Shown in pieces: positions 1 through 9,032 of a stretch of 64,000 bases of DNA. The notes below the pieces were generated by a model that did no database searches, was not told where the DNA came from, and was given only the letters and a program-made list of their open reading frames with translations. Numbering within the stretch: the first letter of the stretch is position 1; each line of letters begins with the position of its first letter. Source of the stretch: Micromonospora coriariae (GTDB lineage: Bacteria; Actinomycetota; Actinomycetes; Mycobacteriales; Micromonosporaceae); assembly GCF_900091455.1 (NCBI RefSeq), contig NZ_LT607412.1, positions 3,782,001 through 3,846,000 of the forward strand, read 5' to 3'. The translations under genes were made by a program, and so were the position numbers.

Positions 1-489
1 GGTCGGCTGATCGCCCGGTGGGGCGCCCGGGCCGTGCTGCTGGCCGGGCTCGGCCTGGCCACAGTCGGTTTCCTGCTGCTCGGCCGGCTGCCCGCCGACG
101 GCGGCTACCTCGCCGACGTGCTTCCCGCGATGCTGATCTTCGGGATGGCCGGTGGCCTGACCCTGCCGGCCGTCACCACGCTCGCGATGTCCGGCGCGAC
201 CGACGCGGACGCCGGGCTGGCGTCCGGGCTCGCCAACACCACCCAGCAGGTCGGCGGGGCGGTCGGGCTCGCCGCGCTGGCGACCCTGGCCGCCACGCGC
301 GCCGACGGTCTGCGGGCCGCAGGCTGGGCCGAGGCGGCGGCGTTGGCCGGCGGCTACCGGATGGCGTTCACCGTCGCCGCCGCCCTGGTGGTCGCCGCGC
401 TGCTGGTCGCGCTGACCACGCTGCCGGGTGCCCGCCGCGCCGCGCCGCCGGCCGGGATCGAGCGGCAGCGAAGCGCCGCGTCCAGTTGA
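1..489 (+). CDS. MFS drug exporter, DHA2 family (C-terminal part)
   Basis: The reading frame is open from the first base, so the 5' part lies outside the window. About 162 residues remain, with at least three hydrophobic helices (AVLLAGLGLATVGFLLL, a Gly/Ala-rich helix near TLPAVTTLAMS, and the terminal TVAAALVVAALLVAL). The segment ASGLANTTQQVGGAVGLAAL matches the conserved late helix of EmrB/QacA-type 14-TM proton antiporters, which export hydrophobic drugs. The family call rests on this motif and the hydropathy pattern; the substrate cannot be inferred. It ends 31 bp before the LigD-like gene on the same strand. Confidence 0.8.
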   Translation, partial: GRLIARWGARAVLLAGLGLATVGFLLLGRLPADGGYLADVLPAMLIFGMAGGLTLPAVTTLAMSGATDADAGLASGLANTTQQVGGAVGLAALATLAATRADGLRAAGWAEAAALAGGYRMAFTVAAALVVAALLVALTTLPGARRAAPPAGIERQRSAASS

Positions 490-520
490 CCGACGACACC
501 GGGACCGGGAGGGTGAGCGG

Positions 521-1480
521 GTGAGCGAGGCTGACGAAACCCGGGACGGGGTGGCCCTGACCAACCTCGACCAGCCGCTGTCCGACCGCGACGACGCGAC
601 CAAGCGCGACCTGGTCGACTACCTCGACGCGGTCCGGGACCGGATCCTCCCGCAGTTGCGGGACCGGCCGTTGTCGGTGATCCGGGTCCGCCCCGGCCAG
701 CCGCCGTTCATGCAGAAGAACCTGCCCCGGTACACCCCGGACTGGGTCCGCCGGGTGCCGGTCTGGGCGGAGGCGTCGCACCGGGAGGTCTCGTACGCCC
801 TCTGCGACGACCGGCGCACCCTGCTCTGGTTCGCCAACCAGCGGGCGGTGGAGTACCACCCGACGCTGGCCACCGCGGCCGACCTGCACCGCCCGACCCA
901 CCTGGTGCTCGACCTGGACCCGCCGGAGGGGGACGGCTTCGGCGCGGCGGTCGGCGCCGCGCTGCTGGTCCGCCAGGCGCTCGCCGACGCCGGTCTGTCC
1001 GGGGCGGTCAAGACCAGTGGCGCCAAGGGCGTGCACGTCTTCGTCCCGATCTCCGACGGCCCCATGGCCGAGGAGTTGGCCGCCGCCACCCGGGCGGTGG
1101 CCGCCCGGGCCGAGCGGCTGGACCCGGCGCTGGCCACCACGGCGTTCATTCGGGAGGACCGGGGCGGCCGGGTCTTCGTGGACGCCACCCGGGCCGGCGG
1201 GGCGACCGTGGTGGCGGCGTACAGCCCGCGGCTGCGCCCCGGGCTGCCGGTCTCCTTTCCTGTCGACTGGGCCGACCTGACCGAGGTGACCCCGGCCGAC
1301 TTCACCATCCGGACCGTCCCGGCGCTGGTGGCCGGGGCCGACCCGTGGGCCGGGTCGATGCCGGCGCCGCAGCCGCTGCCCGCCGACCTCGTGGCCGAAG
1401 GGCGGACCATCCCGGTGGCCCGGGTGCAGGCCATGCACGAGGGCAAGCGCCGGGCCCGCGCCCGCCGTGAAGCCGGCTGA
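521..1480 (+). CDS. LigD-type DNA polymerase/primase domain protein, stand-alone
   Basis: A 319-residue protein that corresponds to the polymerase (archaeo-eukaryotic primase fold) module of the NHEJ ligase LigD, without ligase or 3'-phosphoesterase modules. LVLDLDPPEG near residues 128-137 carries the catalytic DxD pair, TSGAKGVHVF near 165-174 is the nucleotide-binding SGxKGxH motif, and VFVDATR near 218-224 supplies the third metal-binding Asp. In the family this domain fills gaps and adds ribonucleotides during Ku-dependent end joining. GTG was chosen as start because GGGAGGG lies 7 nt upstream and the protein then begins VSEADETRDG. No ku or ligase gene is visible nearby, so the partner must be encoded elsewhere. 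Confidence 0.85.
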   Translation: MSEADETRDGVALTNLDQPLSDRDDATKRDLVDYLDAVRDRILPQLRDRPLSVIRVRPGQPPFMQKNLPRYTPDWVRRVPVWAEASHREVSYALCDDRRTLLWFANQRAVEYHPTLATAADLHRPTHLVLDLDPPEGDGFGAAVGAALLVRQALADAGLSGAVKTSGAKGVHVFVPISDGPMAEELAAATRAVAARAERLDPALATTAFIREDRGGRVFVDATRAGGATVVAAYSPRLRPGLPVSFPVDWADLTEVTPADFTIRTVPALVAGADPWAGSMPAPQPLPADLVAEGRTIPVARVQAMHEGKRRARARREAG

Positions 1481-1499
1481 CGGTACGCCGACCAGCCGT

Positions 1500-1533
1500 G
1501 GTCTCCGCGGGCGAGGGCGCTCCCGCGGAGACC
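1500..1533. terminator. Bidirectional terminator hairpin
   Basis: GGTCTCCGCGGG pairs perfectly with CCCGCGGAGACC around a 10-nt loop. It sits between the convergent polymerase and chitinase genes and can serve both. There is no U-tract, as is usual in this GC range. Confidence 0.65.
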
Positions 1534-1554
1534 GTCAGCTGTGGTGGCGAGCTT

Positions 1555-2910
1555 TCAGCGTCCCTGCAGACGCTTCACGTTGTCGCCGAAAGTCCAGCCC
1601 TTCGACCCGTCCCAGTTCGCCGACCAGGTCATCAGGCCCTTGATTCCGGGTACGGCGCTCCACGCCTGCGTGACCAGCGACGTCGACATGTAGCCGCCGC
1701 CCGCGCCGGTCTGCGCGGGAAGGCCCGGAACCTGCTTGTCGTACGGCACGCGGATGGTGGTGCCCTGGATGGTCAGGCCGTTGTTCAGGCACTGCGTCTG
1801 CACAGTGAAGCCCTGCACCGTGCCGGCGGGGTACGAGTCGCCGGCGCAGCCGTACATGCTGCCGTTGTAGTACTGCATGTTCAGCCACCAGAGCCGGCCG
1901 TTGTCCACGTACCTCTTGATGATCGGCAGGTATGAACCCCAGATCGAGCCGTAGACCACGCTGCCGCCTGTGACGTAGGCCGTCTCCGGCGCCATGGTCA
2001 GGCCGAAGTTCGACGGCATCCGGGCCAGCACTCCGTCGATGATCCGGATCAGGTTGGCCTGCGACGTGGACAAGGTGTTGATGTTGCCACTACCGGTCAG
2101 GCCGGTCTCGATGTCGATGTCGATCCCGTCGAAGTGGTACGCCGTCAGGATCGGCACGATCGTCGCGATGAAGCGGTCGGCGACCGCGCTGGAGCTCAGG
2201 TCGATGCCCGCCGCGGCCCCGCCGATCGACATCAGAATGGTGGCTCCAGCGGCCTTGGCCTGGCACATCTCGGCCGGGGTGGCCACCTTCACGCCAGCGT
2301 CCATGCCGTTCTCCCAGAGCACCGTGCCGTCCGCGCGGATCACCGGGAAAGCCGCGTTGATCACGTTGTAACCGTGCTGGCTGAGCCGGCTGTCGGTGAT
2401 CGGGATCCACCCGAGGCCGGGGTGCACGCCGTTGGAGGCGCCGTCCCAGTTCTCCCAGTAGCCCTGCAGCACCTTGCCGGCGGGCCGCGACTTCACCCCG
2501 CAGGTCCCACCGGTCGGCGGCGGCGTGGTGGGTGGAGGGGTGGTGGGTGGCGGAGTGGTCGGTGGAGGCGTGGTGGGTGGCGGAGTGGTCGGTGGCGGCG
2601 TGGTCGGTGGCGCTGTGCCTCCCGAGCACGCGCCCAGGTCACGCCACAGCGACGGGGTCGCGGCCGGGTTCCAGCCGGCGCCGGGGTGTGCGGTGTGGGT
2701 GACCAGAGCCTGGTAGAGCCGGCCGCCGTAGGTGACCTGCGCGCCCGCCTGGTAGGTGTTGCCCTCGGCCCAGGCCGGCGCGGTGCAGGCGACCATCGCG
2801 GCGGCGTCCGCCGAGGACACGGCGGCGGTACTGCTGGGGACGAAGGCGACGGCTGTCGCGACGGTCATCGCCGCCCCGGCTACCACTGCGAAAATCCGAC
2901 GGCTTCTCAT
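1555..2910 (-). CDS. Secreted GH18 chitinase with chitin-binding domain
   Basis: 451 residues. Residues 1-30 form a signal peptide (RSRR, hydrophobic core, STAA). Residues about 42-96 are a CBM5/12-type chitin-binding module rich in Trp/Tyr (APAWAEGNTYQAGAQVTYGG). Residues about 101-135 are a PPTTP repeat linker, also visible as a 15-bp DNA repeat. The rest is a GH18 barrel with LMSIGG near 226 and DGIDIDIE at 261-268, whose last Glu is the acid/base residue. It should hydrolyse chitin outside the cell. RBS GGGGAGTGAG precedes the ATG. A good promoter lies 39 bp upstream of the start codon. Confidence 0.95.
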   Translation of the reverse strand: MRSRRIFAVVAGAAMTVATAVAFVPSSTAAVSSADAAAMVACTAPAWAEGNTYQAGAQVTYGGRLYQALVTHTAHPGAGWNPAATPSLWRDLGACSGGTAPPTTPPPTTPPPTTPPPTTPPPTTPPPTTPPPTGGTCGVKSRPAGKVLQGYWENWDGASNGVHPGLGWIPITDSRLSQHGYNVINAAFPVIRADGTVLWENGMDAGVKVATPAEMCQAKAAGATILMSIGGAAAGIDLSSSAVADRFIATIVPILTAYHFDGIDIDIETGLTGSGNINTLSTSQANLIRIIDGVLARMPSNFGLTMAPETAYVTGGSVVYGSIWGSYLPIIKRYVDNGRLWWLNMQYYNGSMYGCAGDSYPAGTVQGFTVQTQCLNNGLTIQGTTIRVPYDKQVPGLPAQTGAGGGYMSTSLVTQAWSAVPGIKGLMTWSANWDGSKGWTFGDNVKRLQGR

Positions 2911-2948
2911 GGCTCACTCCCCAGGCATCGACGACCCGCGACCTCCAC

Positions 2949-2977
2949 ATATTGACGTTCGTGAAGTTTAATATCAA
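2949..2977 (-). promoter_or_regulatory. Chitinase promoter
   Basis: On the minus strand TTGATA and CAATAT are separated by exactly 17 bp in an AT-rich island, giving a predicted 5' leader of about 30 nt. The spacer contains TTC-AC-GAA, a small inverted repeat that may be an operator. No DasR-type site is recognisable. Confidence 0.6.
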
Positions 2978-3063
2978 GGGTTGTTAACAGATTCGGGGAC
3001 GCCGCGGTGTACGGGAGGTGTCGCCTGGGCCGGGACCGGCGGTGCCTGCCCGGACACACGATT

Positions 3064-3098
3064 AAGGCCCCTGACCGGTTTCCCTGGTCAGAGGCCTT
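3064..3098 (-). terminator. Terminator of the tRNA-Arg gene
   Basis: AAGGCCCCTGACC and GGTCAGAGGCCTT form a 13-bp stem with one mismatch, 16 bp beyond the 3' end of the tRNA on the minus strand. Confidence 0.65.
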
Positions 3099-3114
3099 AC
3101 GTGCTGAGCGGCTT

Positions 3115-3189
3115 TGGTGCCCCCGGCAGGATTCGAACCTGCGCCCCCGCCTCCGGAGGGCGGTGCTCTATCCCCTGAGCTACGGGGGC
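3115..3189 (-). tRNA. tRNA-Arg (anticodon CCG), CCA encoded
   Basis: The minus strand reads as a complete cloverleaf. The acceptor GCCCCCG pairs with CGGGGGC, followed by discriminator A and encoded CCA. The D-arm is GCTCAGGGGATAGAGC, the anticodon stem is CCGCC/GGCGG with loop CTCCGGA (anticodon CCG), and the T-arm contains GGTTCGAATCC. It decodes CGG. A TAGTCT -10-like hexamer lies about 15 bp upstream. No integrated element or duplicated att site is seen around it. Confidence 0.96.
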
Positions 3190-3347
3190 TCAGCGACTGG
3201 AGAAGACTAGCAAACCTCCACCACGAACGCCGAATCGGTATCCGGTGCCCCGATCGTGTCGCCGATTGCCCGATGCCCCTGGCCGTCAGGTCGCCCGGCC
3301 GGCCGAAACGGGACGGTCAGGCTGCCCGGCCGCGCGAGCCGGGACGG

Positions 3348-4154
3348 TCAGGCCGCGACCGCCCGGCCGCAGCTGGGCAGGGGGTGCAGCACGATCCGCC
3401 GTGGGAGTCGGCGCGGCCACTCGTTGCGCGGCCACGAGCCGTCCACGATCAGGTGCACGGTGCGCTGCTCCTCGCCGCTGAGTCGCAACACGAAGTCGCG
3501 GGGGAGTGGCGGGTCGACGGTCGGCGTGGTGATCATGAAGCGAACCCGACCGCGGGACGAGACGGCGGAGATCACGTCGGCCGCCGGCATGGTGCCGCGC
3601 AGCCGCACCCGGCCGATCCAGTAGACCTCGGCGAGGTGCTCCTGGGCAGCCCGGGTGATCGTCGGGTACTCGCTGCGTACCCAGCGTTCGACCGCGCTGA
3701 CGCAGAGCCCGCAGGCGCGCTCGCGCGGCTCCCGCGGACCCAACCCCCAGGCCCGCAGGTACGCCCCGACCGCGCCCGCGTCCAGCGGCAGGTCGAACCG
3801 GCGCTGGATGAGCGTGGTCAGGCTCTGCCGCGTCCACAGCTCCTCGTCCAGGCCGAACTCGTCGGGGTGGACGCCCCGCAGCACGTCGATCAGTTCGAGT
3901 TCCTGTTCGCGGCTGAGCATTCCCGGCTCGCCCTGCCGCTGTCCGCGACGGACGGCTGCCACCGCCCCGTCACCGCCGATTGTGTGGCGCCGGCACCAAC
4001 TGGTGACCGAACGCCGTGCGTCTCTGAGTGCAACCCCCACGTCCTGCGCAACGAGCCCGAATCGCAACTGGTCACGATATGTGCGGAGAAAACTCTCTAA
4101 GCAACGTAATCGGTTGGACCGACCAAAACGCCCATAAGGAACATTGCCGGACAA
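3348..4154 (-). CDS. Degenerate IS630-like transposase-derived protein
   Basis: About 268 residues. The middle part resembles the IS630-family helix-turn-helix and winged-helix region (LSREQELELIDVLRG, LWTRQSLTTLIQRRF, AVGAYLRAWGLGPREP). In the following DDE region the first catalytic Asp block appears as EVYWIGRVRL, lacking the acidic residue. IVDGSWPRN keeps one Asp, and the final Glu block is missing. The reading frame is open, so it may be a domesticated DNA-binding protein or a slowly decaying remnant. The start is uncertain: TTG is used here because the longer frame would run into a palindromic repeat, and homology seems to begin near LRCLESFLRTYRDQLRF. No terminal inverted repeats were found. 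Confidence 0.55.
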   Translation of the reverse strand: MSGNVPYGRFGRSNRLRCLESFLRTYRDQLRFGLVAQDVGVALRDARRSVTSWCRRHTIGGDGAVAAVRRGQRQGEPGMLSREQELELIDVLRGVHPDEFGLDEELWTRQSLTTLIQRRFDLPLDAGAVGAYLRAWGLGPREPRERACGLCVSAVERWVRSEYPTITRAAQEHLAEVYWIGRVRLRGTMPAADVISAVSSRGRVRFMITTPTVDPPLPRDFVLRLSGEEQRTVHLIVDGSWPRNEWPRRLPRRIVLHPLPSCGRAVAA

Positions 4155-4214
4155 TAGGCCATGACACCGGCCTTGCAGTGGCGAGTCGATCAACCGCGGG
4201 CAGCGAACCAGCCT

Positions 4215-4291
4215 TTGATCCACTTCAGGTCGCCGATGCGGGGCATCCACACCCGGGGACACCCCCACGTCGGCGATCTGGAGTGGATCAA
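4215..4291. repeat. 77-bp palindromic repeat, copy A
   Basis: TTGATCCAC and GTGGATCAA bound two arms (TTCAGGTCGCCGATGCGGGG and the complement of CCCCACGTCGGCGATCTGGA) around a short GC-rich loop. Four arm positions differ between the two sides, and three of those changes still allow G-U pairs. Related copies occur near 44.95 kb and 52.8 kb. Confidence 0.85.
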
Positions 4292-4337
4292 GCTGACGAG
4301 GCGTGCACCGGCGTCATCGTCGTACGCCGACAGGCGA

Positions 4338-4378
4338 GGGCCCGCGCCCCGCCGGTCTCACGGCGGTGACGCGGGCCC
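4338..4378 (-). terminator. Terminator of the DUF3105-DUF305 pair
   Basis: GGGCCCGCG and CGCGGGCCC enclose an inner GCCG/CGGC stem, giving a long hairpin 18 bp past the stop codon of the DUF305 gene. Confidence 0.65.
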
Positions 4379-4396
4379 GGGTGCCCGTACGGTGGA

Positions 4397-5065
4397 TCAG
4401 CCCTTGGCCTGCGCCTGGAGCTGCCGGAGGTTGTTCAGCTCGTTCTGCTGGGTGGCCTTCATGGTGCGCGCCACCCGAAGCACCTCGGCGTTGTCGGTCT
4501 CGCCGAGCACCGCGTCGATCATGTGGATGCCGCCGAGATGATGGTTGATCATCAGGGTCAGGAACTGCCGGTCGACCTCGACACCCTGGGCGTCGCGCAG
4601 CGCGGCCATCTCCTGCGGGGTCGCCATCCCCGGCATCAGCCCGTTCTTCACGGTTGCCCCGTCGGACATCCACGACATTGGAGGCTGCGACCCGGTCGGG
4701 CTCAGCTCCCACTCCCGCAGCCAGGTCTGCATGGCGCCGATCTCGCCCTGCTGCCCGGTGGCGATGTCCACGGCCATCTGCCGCACCCCGGGCAGCGTCG
4801 CCGACCGGTAGGCGGTCAGGCTCATCTCCACCGCCTGGGCGTGGTGCGTCGTCATGTCCCGAGCGAAGCCCGCCTCGACCGAGGTGTCACCGGGCCGGGT
4901 GAGGCCCGGGGTGAGCAGGCCGCCGGCGTACCCGAGCAGCAGGCCCACCACCAGCATGGCGGCCAGGGCCAGTACGCCGTAGCGCCGCGTGGCGGGCCGG
5001 TCGCCCCGATCCGGAGCGACCGGAGCCTCGTCGTGCTCGCTGTCGGTGGTGGCGGGAGCGGTCAT
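4397..5065 (-). CDS. DUF305 family membrane-anchored protein
   Basis: 222 residues. One transmembrane segment near residues 31-51 is followed by an extracytoplasmic DUF305 region. The family pattern is clear: FARDMTTHHAQAVEMS near 68-82 and FLTLMINHHLGGIHMI near 168-183, two His/Met-rich helices typical of this four-helix, probably metal-binding fold. Its biochemical role is not established; copper handling is often proposed. It starts 8 bp after the DUF3105 stop codon, so the two are probably co-transcribed, an arrangement that recurs in actinobacteria. Confidence 0.85.
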   Translation of the reverse strand: MTAPATTDSEHDEAPVAPDRGDRPATRRYGVLALAAMLVVGLLLGYAGGLLTPGLTRPGDTSVEAGFARDMTTHHAQAVEMSLTAYRSATLPGVRQMAVDIATGQQGEIGAMQTWLREWELSPTGSQPPMSWMSDGATVKNGLMPGMATPQEMAALRDAQGVEVDRQFLTLMINHHLGGIHMIDAVLGETDNAEVLRVARTMKATQQNELNNLRQLQAQAKG

Positions 5066-5073
5066 CGCGGTCC

Positions 5074-5874
5074 TTACTGGGTCGGCGGCTGCTGCTGAAG
5101 TTCACGCGGCGTGGTGCCGGTGGCGGTGACACCCTGGTTGCACAGCGCGGTCGGGCCCTCGACGGAGGCGTTCACCCGCAGGTCCTTGATGAACTCGTCG
5201 ATCCGCGAGTCGTCGGCGTTGTCGACCTTGAGCTGGTAGCCCCACGCCTGGAGCGAGATCGGCTTGTCCAGTCCCTCGTACGGGCTCATCATCGTCTTCT
5301 CGACGCCACGCACCTTGCCGGCGAGCTTGTCGACCTGGTCCTTCGGCAGGTCCGGGCGGTAGGTGATCCACACCGCGCCGTGTTCCAGGCTGTGCACCGC
5401 GTGCTCGTTGGCGATCGGGGCGTCGTACACCTCGCCCATGCAGTTCTGCCAGGCGGCGTTGTGCACCCCACCCACCGGCGGCGAGATCTTCCAGGTCAGC
5501 GGACCGGACTTGTGCGACTCGTACTTCAGGCTGTCCGGGTCCGACTTGCGGATGTTGACGATGCCGTCGATGGCGTTCGCCCGCTTGTCCCACGGCTTGG
5601 AGCCCTGGAACGACGCCCAGGCGCCGTAGCCGATGATGCCGGCCGCGAGCACGCCCACGGCGACGAAGAGAGCGATCGGGCCCCAGGCCCGGCCCTGACT
5701 CACCTTGACCGGGGCGATCGGCTTGCGGGGACCCTTGCCACCTGCCCGCGGAGTGCCCGCCGGCTTGCCGGAGCCGGCCTTGGCGCCGGACGCCGGCCGG
5801 CCCGCGGCCGGCTTCTTGCCGGTGCTGACCACGGTCGGGCGGCGCTCAGGGCCACCCGGGGTGCTGATGCTCAT
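5074..5874 (-). CDS. DUF3105 family membrane protein
   Basis: 266 residues. An Arg/Lys/Gly/Pro-rich cytoplasmic tail of about 60 residues is followed by one transmembrane helix (WGPIALFVAVGVLAAGIIGYG, about 64-84) and an external DUF3105 domain with the signature NEHAVHSLEHGAVWITYRP. The conserved His residues suggest metal binding. Its function is unknown. It is first in a two-gene unit with the DUF305 gene and divergent from argS, with about 100 bp between the starts. Confidence 0.85.
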   Translation of the reverse strand: MSISTPGGPERRPTVVSTGKKPAAGRPASGAKAGSGKPAGTPRAGGKGPRKPIAPVKVSQGRAWGPIALFVAVGVLAAGIIGYGAWASFQGSKPWDKRANAIDGIVNIRKSDPDSLKYESHKSGPLTWKISPPVGGVHNAAWQNCMGEVYDAPIANEHAVHSLEHGAVWITYRPDLPKDQVDKLAGKVRGVEKTMMSPYEGLDKPISLQAWGYQLKVDNADDSRIDEFIKDLRVNASVEGPTALCNQGVTATGTTPRELQQQPPTQ

Positions 5875-5972
5875 CGTGCCTCGTCAGGTCGGTTGGTCAG
5901 GGGAGGTGGCGGGCGGGATGACGTGCAGGGTCGCCGCCGAGTGCCCGAGTCTACCCCCGATAACATGGTTCG

Positions 5973-7640
5973 GTGACTCCTGCAGAACTAGCCTCGGTCG
6001 TCCTCACCGCTGCCCACGCCGTCTTCGCCGAGCGTGGCCTGGACCACGCCGCGCTGCCGGAGCGTACGGCGGTGGAGCGACCGCGCAACCCCGAGCACGG
6101 CGACTACGCCTCCACGCTCGCCCTGCAGTTGAGCAAGAAGGTGGGCGTCCCGCCGCGCGAGCTGGCCGCCGCCCTGGCTGATGAGCTGGGCCGGGCGCCC
6201 GGGGTCAAGTCGGTGGAGATCGCCGGTCCGGGCTTCCTGAACATCCGGCTGGACGCGGCCGCCGCCGGCCAGCTCGCCCGGGTGATCGTCGAGGCCGGCG
6301 CGGAGTACGGCCGCAGCGACCGGCTCGCCGGCGAGAAGATCAACCTGGAGTTCGTCTCGGCCAACCCGACCGGTCCGGTGCACATCGGTGGGGTCCGCTG
6401 GGCGGCCGTCGGTGACGCGCTCAGCCGGCTGCTGCGGGCCACCGGCGCCGAGGTGGGCACGGAGTACTACTTCAACGACGCCGGGTCCCAGATCGACCGG
6501 TTCGCCCGTTCGCTGCTCGCCGCCGCCAAGGGTGAGGCCGCGCCGGAGGACGGCTACGGCGGGGCGTACATCTCCGAGATCGCCGCCGAGGTGCAGGCGC
6601 GTCGGCCGGACGTTCTGACCATGGACGACGCCGCCGCCCAGGAGGTGTTCCGGGTCGAGGGTGTCGCGCTGATGTTCGACGAGATCCGCTCCTCGCTGCG
6701 CGACTTCGGGGTGGAGTTCGACACCTACTTCAACGAGAAGGACCTGCACGACCGGGGTGAACTGGACCTCGCCCTCACCCGGCTGCGCGAGCAGGGCCAG
6801 GTGTACGAGTCCGAGGGCGCCACCTGGCTGCGCACCACCGACTTCGGTGACGACAAGGACCGGGTGCTGCGCAAGTCCAACGGCGAGTGGACGTACTTCG
6901 CCGCGGACTGCGCCTACTACCTGGACAAGCGCGAGCGCGGCTTCGAGCGGGTCGTGATCATGCTGGGCGCCGACCACCACGGCTACATCGGCCGGATGAA
7001 GGCGATGGCCGCCTGCTTCGGGGACGACCCGGAGCGCAACCTGGAGATCCTCATCGGGCAGCTGGTCAGCCTGCTGCGCGACGGCGCCCCGATGCGGATG
7101 AGCAAGCGGGCCGGCACGGTGATCACTCTGGAGGACCTGGTCGACGCGATCGGGGTGGACGCCGCCCGGTACGCGCTGGCCCGCTACTCCAGCGACTCGC
7201 CGATCGACATCGACATCGAGCTGTGGACCCGGGCGACCCGCGACAACCCGGTCTACTACGTGCAGTACGTGGCGGCCCGGACGGCGGGTGTGGCCCGTAA
7301 CGCCGCCGAGGTGGGGCTGGTCCAGGGCGACGCCGATGCCTTCCGCCCCGAGCTGCTCGGGCACGAGAAGGAGAACGAGCTGCTCAAGGCGCTCGCCGAG
7401 TTCCCGGCCGTGGTGGCCACCGCCGCCGAGCTGCGCGAGCCGCACCGGGTGGCCCGCTACCTGGAGGAGAGTGTCGCCGCCTCCTTCCACCGGTTCTACG
7501 ACAACTGCCGGGTGCTGCCGTTGGGCGACGAGGAGGTCACCGACCTGCACCGCGCACGGCTCTGGCTCAACAACGCCACCCGCACGGTGATCGCCAACGG
7601 CCTGCACCTGCTGGGCGTCTCCGCTCCCGAGAGGATGTAG
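5973..7640 (+). CDS. argS: Arginyl-tRNA synthetase
   Basis: 555 residues. A class I synthetase that charges tRNA-Arg in the cytoplasm. The N-terminal Add-1 domain spans about 1-100, [10 protein letters not shown] near 131-140 contains the HIGH signature, and RMSKRAG near 374-380 is the KMSKS loop. A DALR-type anticodon domain ends in the usual [13 protein letters not shown]. The GTG has no Shine-Dalgarno sequence; TAACAT ends 6 nt before it, which suggests a leaderless mRNA. It heads the argS-lysA-hom unit, with lysA starting 6 bp downstream. Confidence 0.97.
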   Translation: MTPAELASVVLTAAHAVFAERGLDHAALPERTAVERPRNPEHGDYASTLALQLSKKVGVPPRELAAALADELGRAPGVKSVEIAGPGFLNIRLDAAAAGQLARVIVEAGAEYGRSDRLAGEKINLEFVSANPTGPVHIGGVRWAAVGDALSRLLRATGAEVGTEYYFNDAGSQIDRFARSLLAAAKGEAAPEDGYGGAYISEIAAEVQARRPDVLTMDDAAAQEVFRVEGVALMFDEIRSSLRDFGVEFDTYFNEKDLHDRGELDLALTRLREQGQVYESEGATWLRTTDFGDDKDRVLRKSNGEWTYFAADCAYYLDKRERGFERVVIMLGADHHGYIGRMKAMAACFGDDPERNLEILIGQLVSLLRDGAPMRMSKRAGTVITLEDLVDAIGVDAARYALARYSSDSPIDIDIELWTRATRDNPVYYVQYVAARTAGVARNAAEVGLVQGDADAFRPELLGHEKENELLKALAEFPAVVATAAELREPHRVARYLEESVAASFHRFYDNCRVLPLGDEEVTDLHRARLWLNNATRTVIANGLHLLGVSAPERM

Positions 7641-7646
7641 TACCTG

Positions 7647-9032
7647 ATGCGTGCTCACGAGGCTGGTGCGCTGCACGGCGACATCGGCAGCCGAGGGCCG
7701 GCCTGGCTGCGTACCCCGGACGACGTCAACGCCCTGATGCCGGCGCTGTGGCCGCGCACCGTGACGCGCGGCGCCGACGGCGCGCTCGCCGTCGCGGGCC
7801 TGAGCGTCCGCGACCTCGCGGCCGAGTTCGGCACCCCGATGTACGTGCTGGACGAGGACGACCTGCGGTCACGCTGCCGGGACTTCCGGGCGGCCTTCCC
7901 GACCGAGGACGTCTTCTACGCGGGCAAGGCGTTCCTCTGCCGGGCGGTGGTCCGGATGATCGCCGAGGAGGGGCTGCACCTCGACGTCTGCACCGGTGGC
8001 GAGCTGGCCACCGCCCTCTCGGCCGGGATGCCGCCGGAGCGGATCGGCTTCCACGGCAACAACAAGTCGGTGGCCGAGTTGGCCCGGGCGCTGGACGCCG
8101 GTGTCGGGCGGATCATCGTCGACTCGTTCACCGAGATCGACCGGCTCACCGCGCTGGCCCGCGAGCGGGGCGTCCGCCCCCGGGTCCTGGTCCGGGTCAC
8201 CGTCGGGGTCGAGGCGCACACCCACGAGTTCATCGCCACCGCCCACGAGGACCAGAAGTTCGGCTTCTCCCTGGCCGGTGGTGCGGCCGCGGCGGCCGCG
8301 TTCAAGATCCTCGACGAGGGCGTGCTGGAGCTGCGTGGCCTGCACTCGCACATCGGCTCGCAGATCTTCGACGCCAACGGCTTCGAGGTCTCTGCCCGCC
8401 GGGTGCTCGCCCTGCAGGCGCAGATCCGCGACGCGCGGGGGGTGGAGCTTCCCGAACTGGACCTGGGCGGCGGTTTCGGCATCGCGTACACCACCCAGGA
8501 CGACCCGGCCACTCCGCAGGACCTGGCCAAGCGGCTCCGCAAGATCGTCGACTCGGAGTGCGCCGCCGAGCGGCTGGCCGTGCCGCGGCTCTCCATCGAG
8601 CCGGGGCGGGCCATCGTCGGGCCGTCCGTGTTCACCCTCTACGAGGTCGGCACGGTCAAGGACCTCGACGGCATCCGGACGTACGTCAGCGTGGACGGCG
8701 GGATGAGCGACAACATCCGCACCGCGCTCTACGACGCGTCGTACTCGGCGACGTTGGCCTCCCGGGCGTCGACCACGGAGCCGATGCTCGCCCGCGTGGT
8801 GGGAAAGCACTGTGAGTCCGGGGACATCGTGGTGAAGGATGAATTCCTGCCCGCCGACGTGCAGCCCGGAGATCTTGTCGCGGTGCCCGGCACGGGCGCC
8901 TACTGCCGCAGCATGGCCAGCAACTACAACCACGTACCGCGGCCACCGGTGGTCGCGGTACGCGACGGCCACGCGCGTGTGATCGTCCGGCGGGAAACCG
9001 AAGAGGACCTGCTCGCATTGGATGTTGGATGA
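7647..9032 (+). CDS. lysA: Diaminopimelate decarboxylase
   Basis: 461 residues. The PLP enzyme of the last lysine step, converting meso-diaminopimelate to L-lysine. FYAGKAFLC near residue 92 carries the PLP lysine, LHSHIGSQIF and DLGGGFGIAY bind the cofactor phosphate, and SIEPGRAIVG is the conserved substrate loop. The N-terminal extension of about 45 residues before the catalytic barrel is usual in actinobacteria. It overlaps hom by ATGA, so translation is probably coupled. Confidence 0.97.
   Translation: MRAHEAGALHGDIGSRGPAWLRTPDDVNALMPALWPRTVTRGADGALAVAGLSVRDLAAEFGTPMYVLDEDDLRSRCRDFRAAFPTEDVFYAGKAFLCRAVVRMIAEEGLHLDVCTGGELATALSAGMPPERIGFHGNNKSVAELARALDAGVGRIIVDSFTEIDRLTALARERGVRPRVLVRVTVGVEAHTHEFIATAHEDQKFGFSLAGGAAAAAAFKILDEGVLELRGLHSHIGSQIFDANGFEVSARRVLALQAQIRDARGVELPELDLGGGFGIAYTTQDDPATPQDLAKRLRKIVDSECAAERLAVPRLSIEPGRAIVGPSVFTLYEVGTVKDLDGIRTYVSVDGGMSDNIRTALYDASYSATLASRASTTEPMLARVVGKHCESGDIVVKDEFLPADVQPGDLVAVPGTGAYCRSMASNYNHVPRPPVVAVRDGHARVIVRRETEEDLLALDVG

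Noticed and set aside
3309..3355. Direct repeat CGGGACGGTCAGGC as attachment site near tRNA-Arg
   Set aside because: The two copies are 33 bp apart at the 3' end of the IS630-like gene and do not match the tRNA; no integrase is present.
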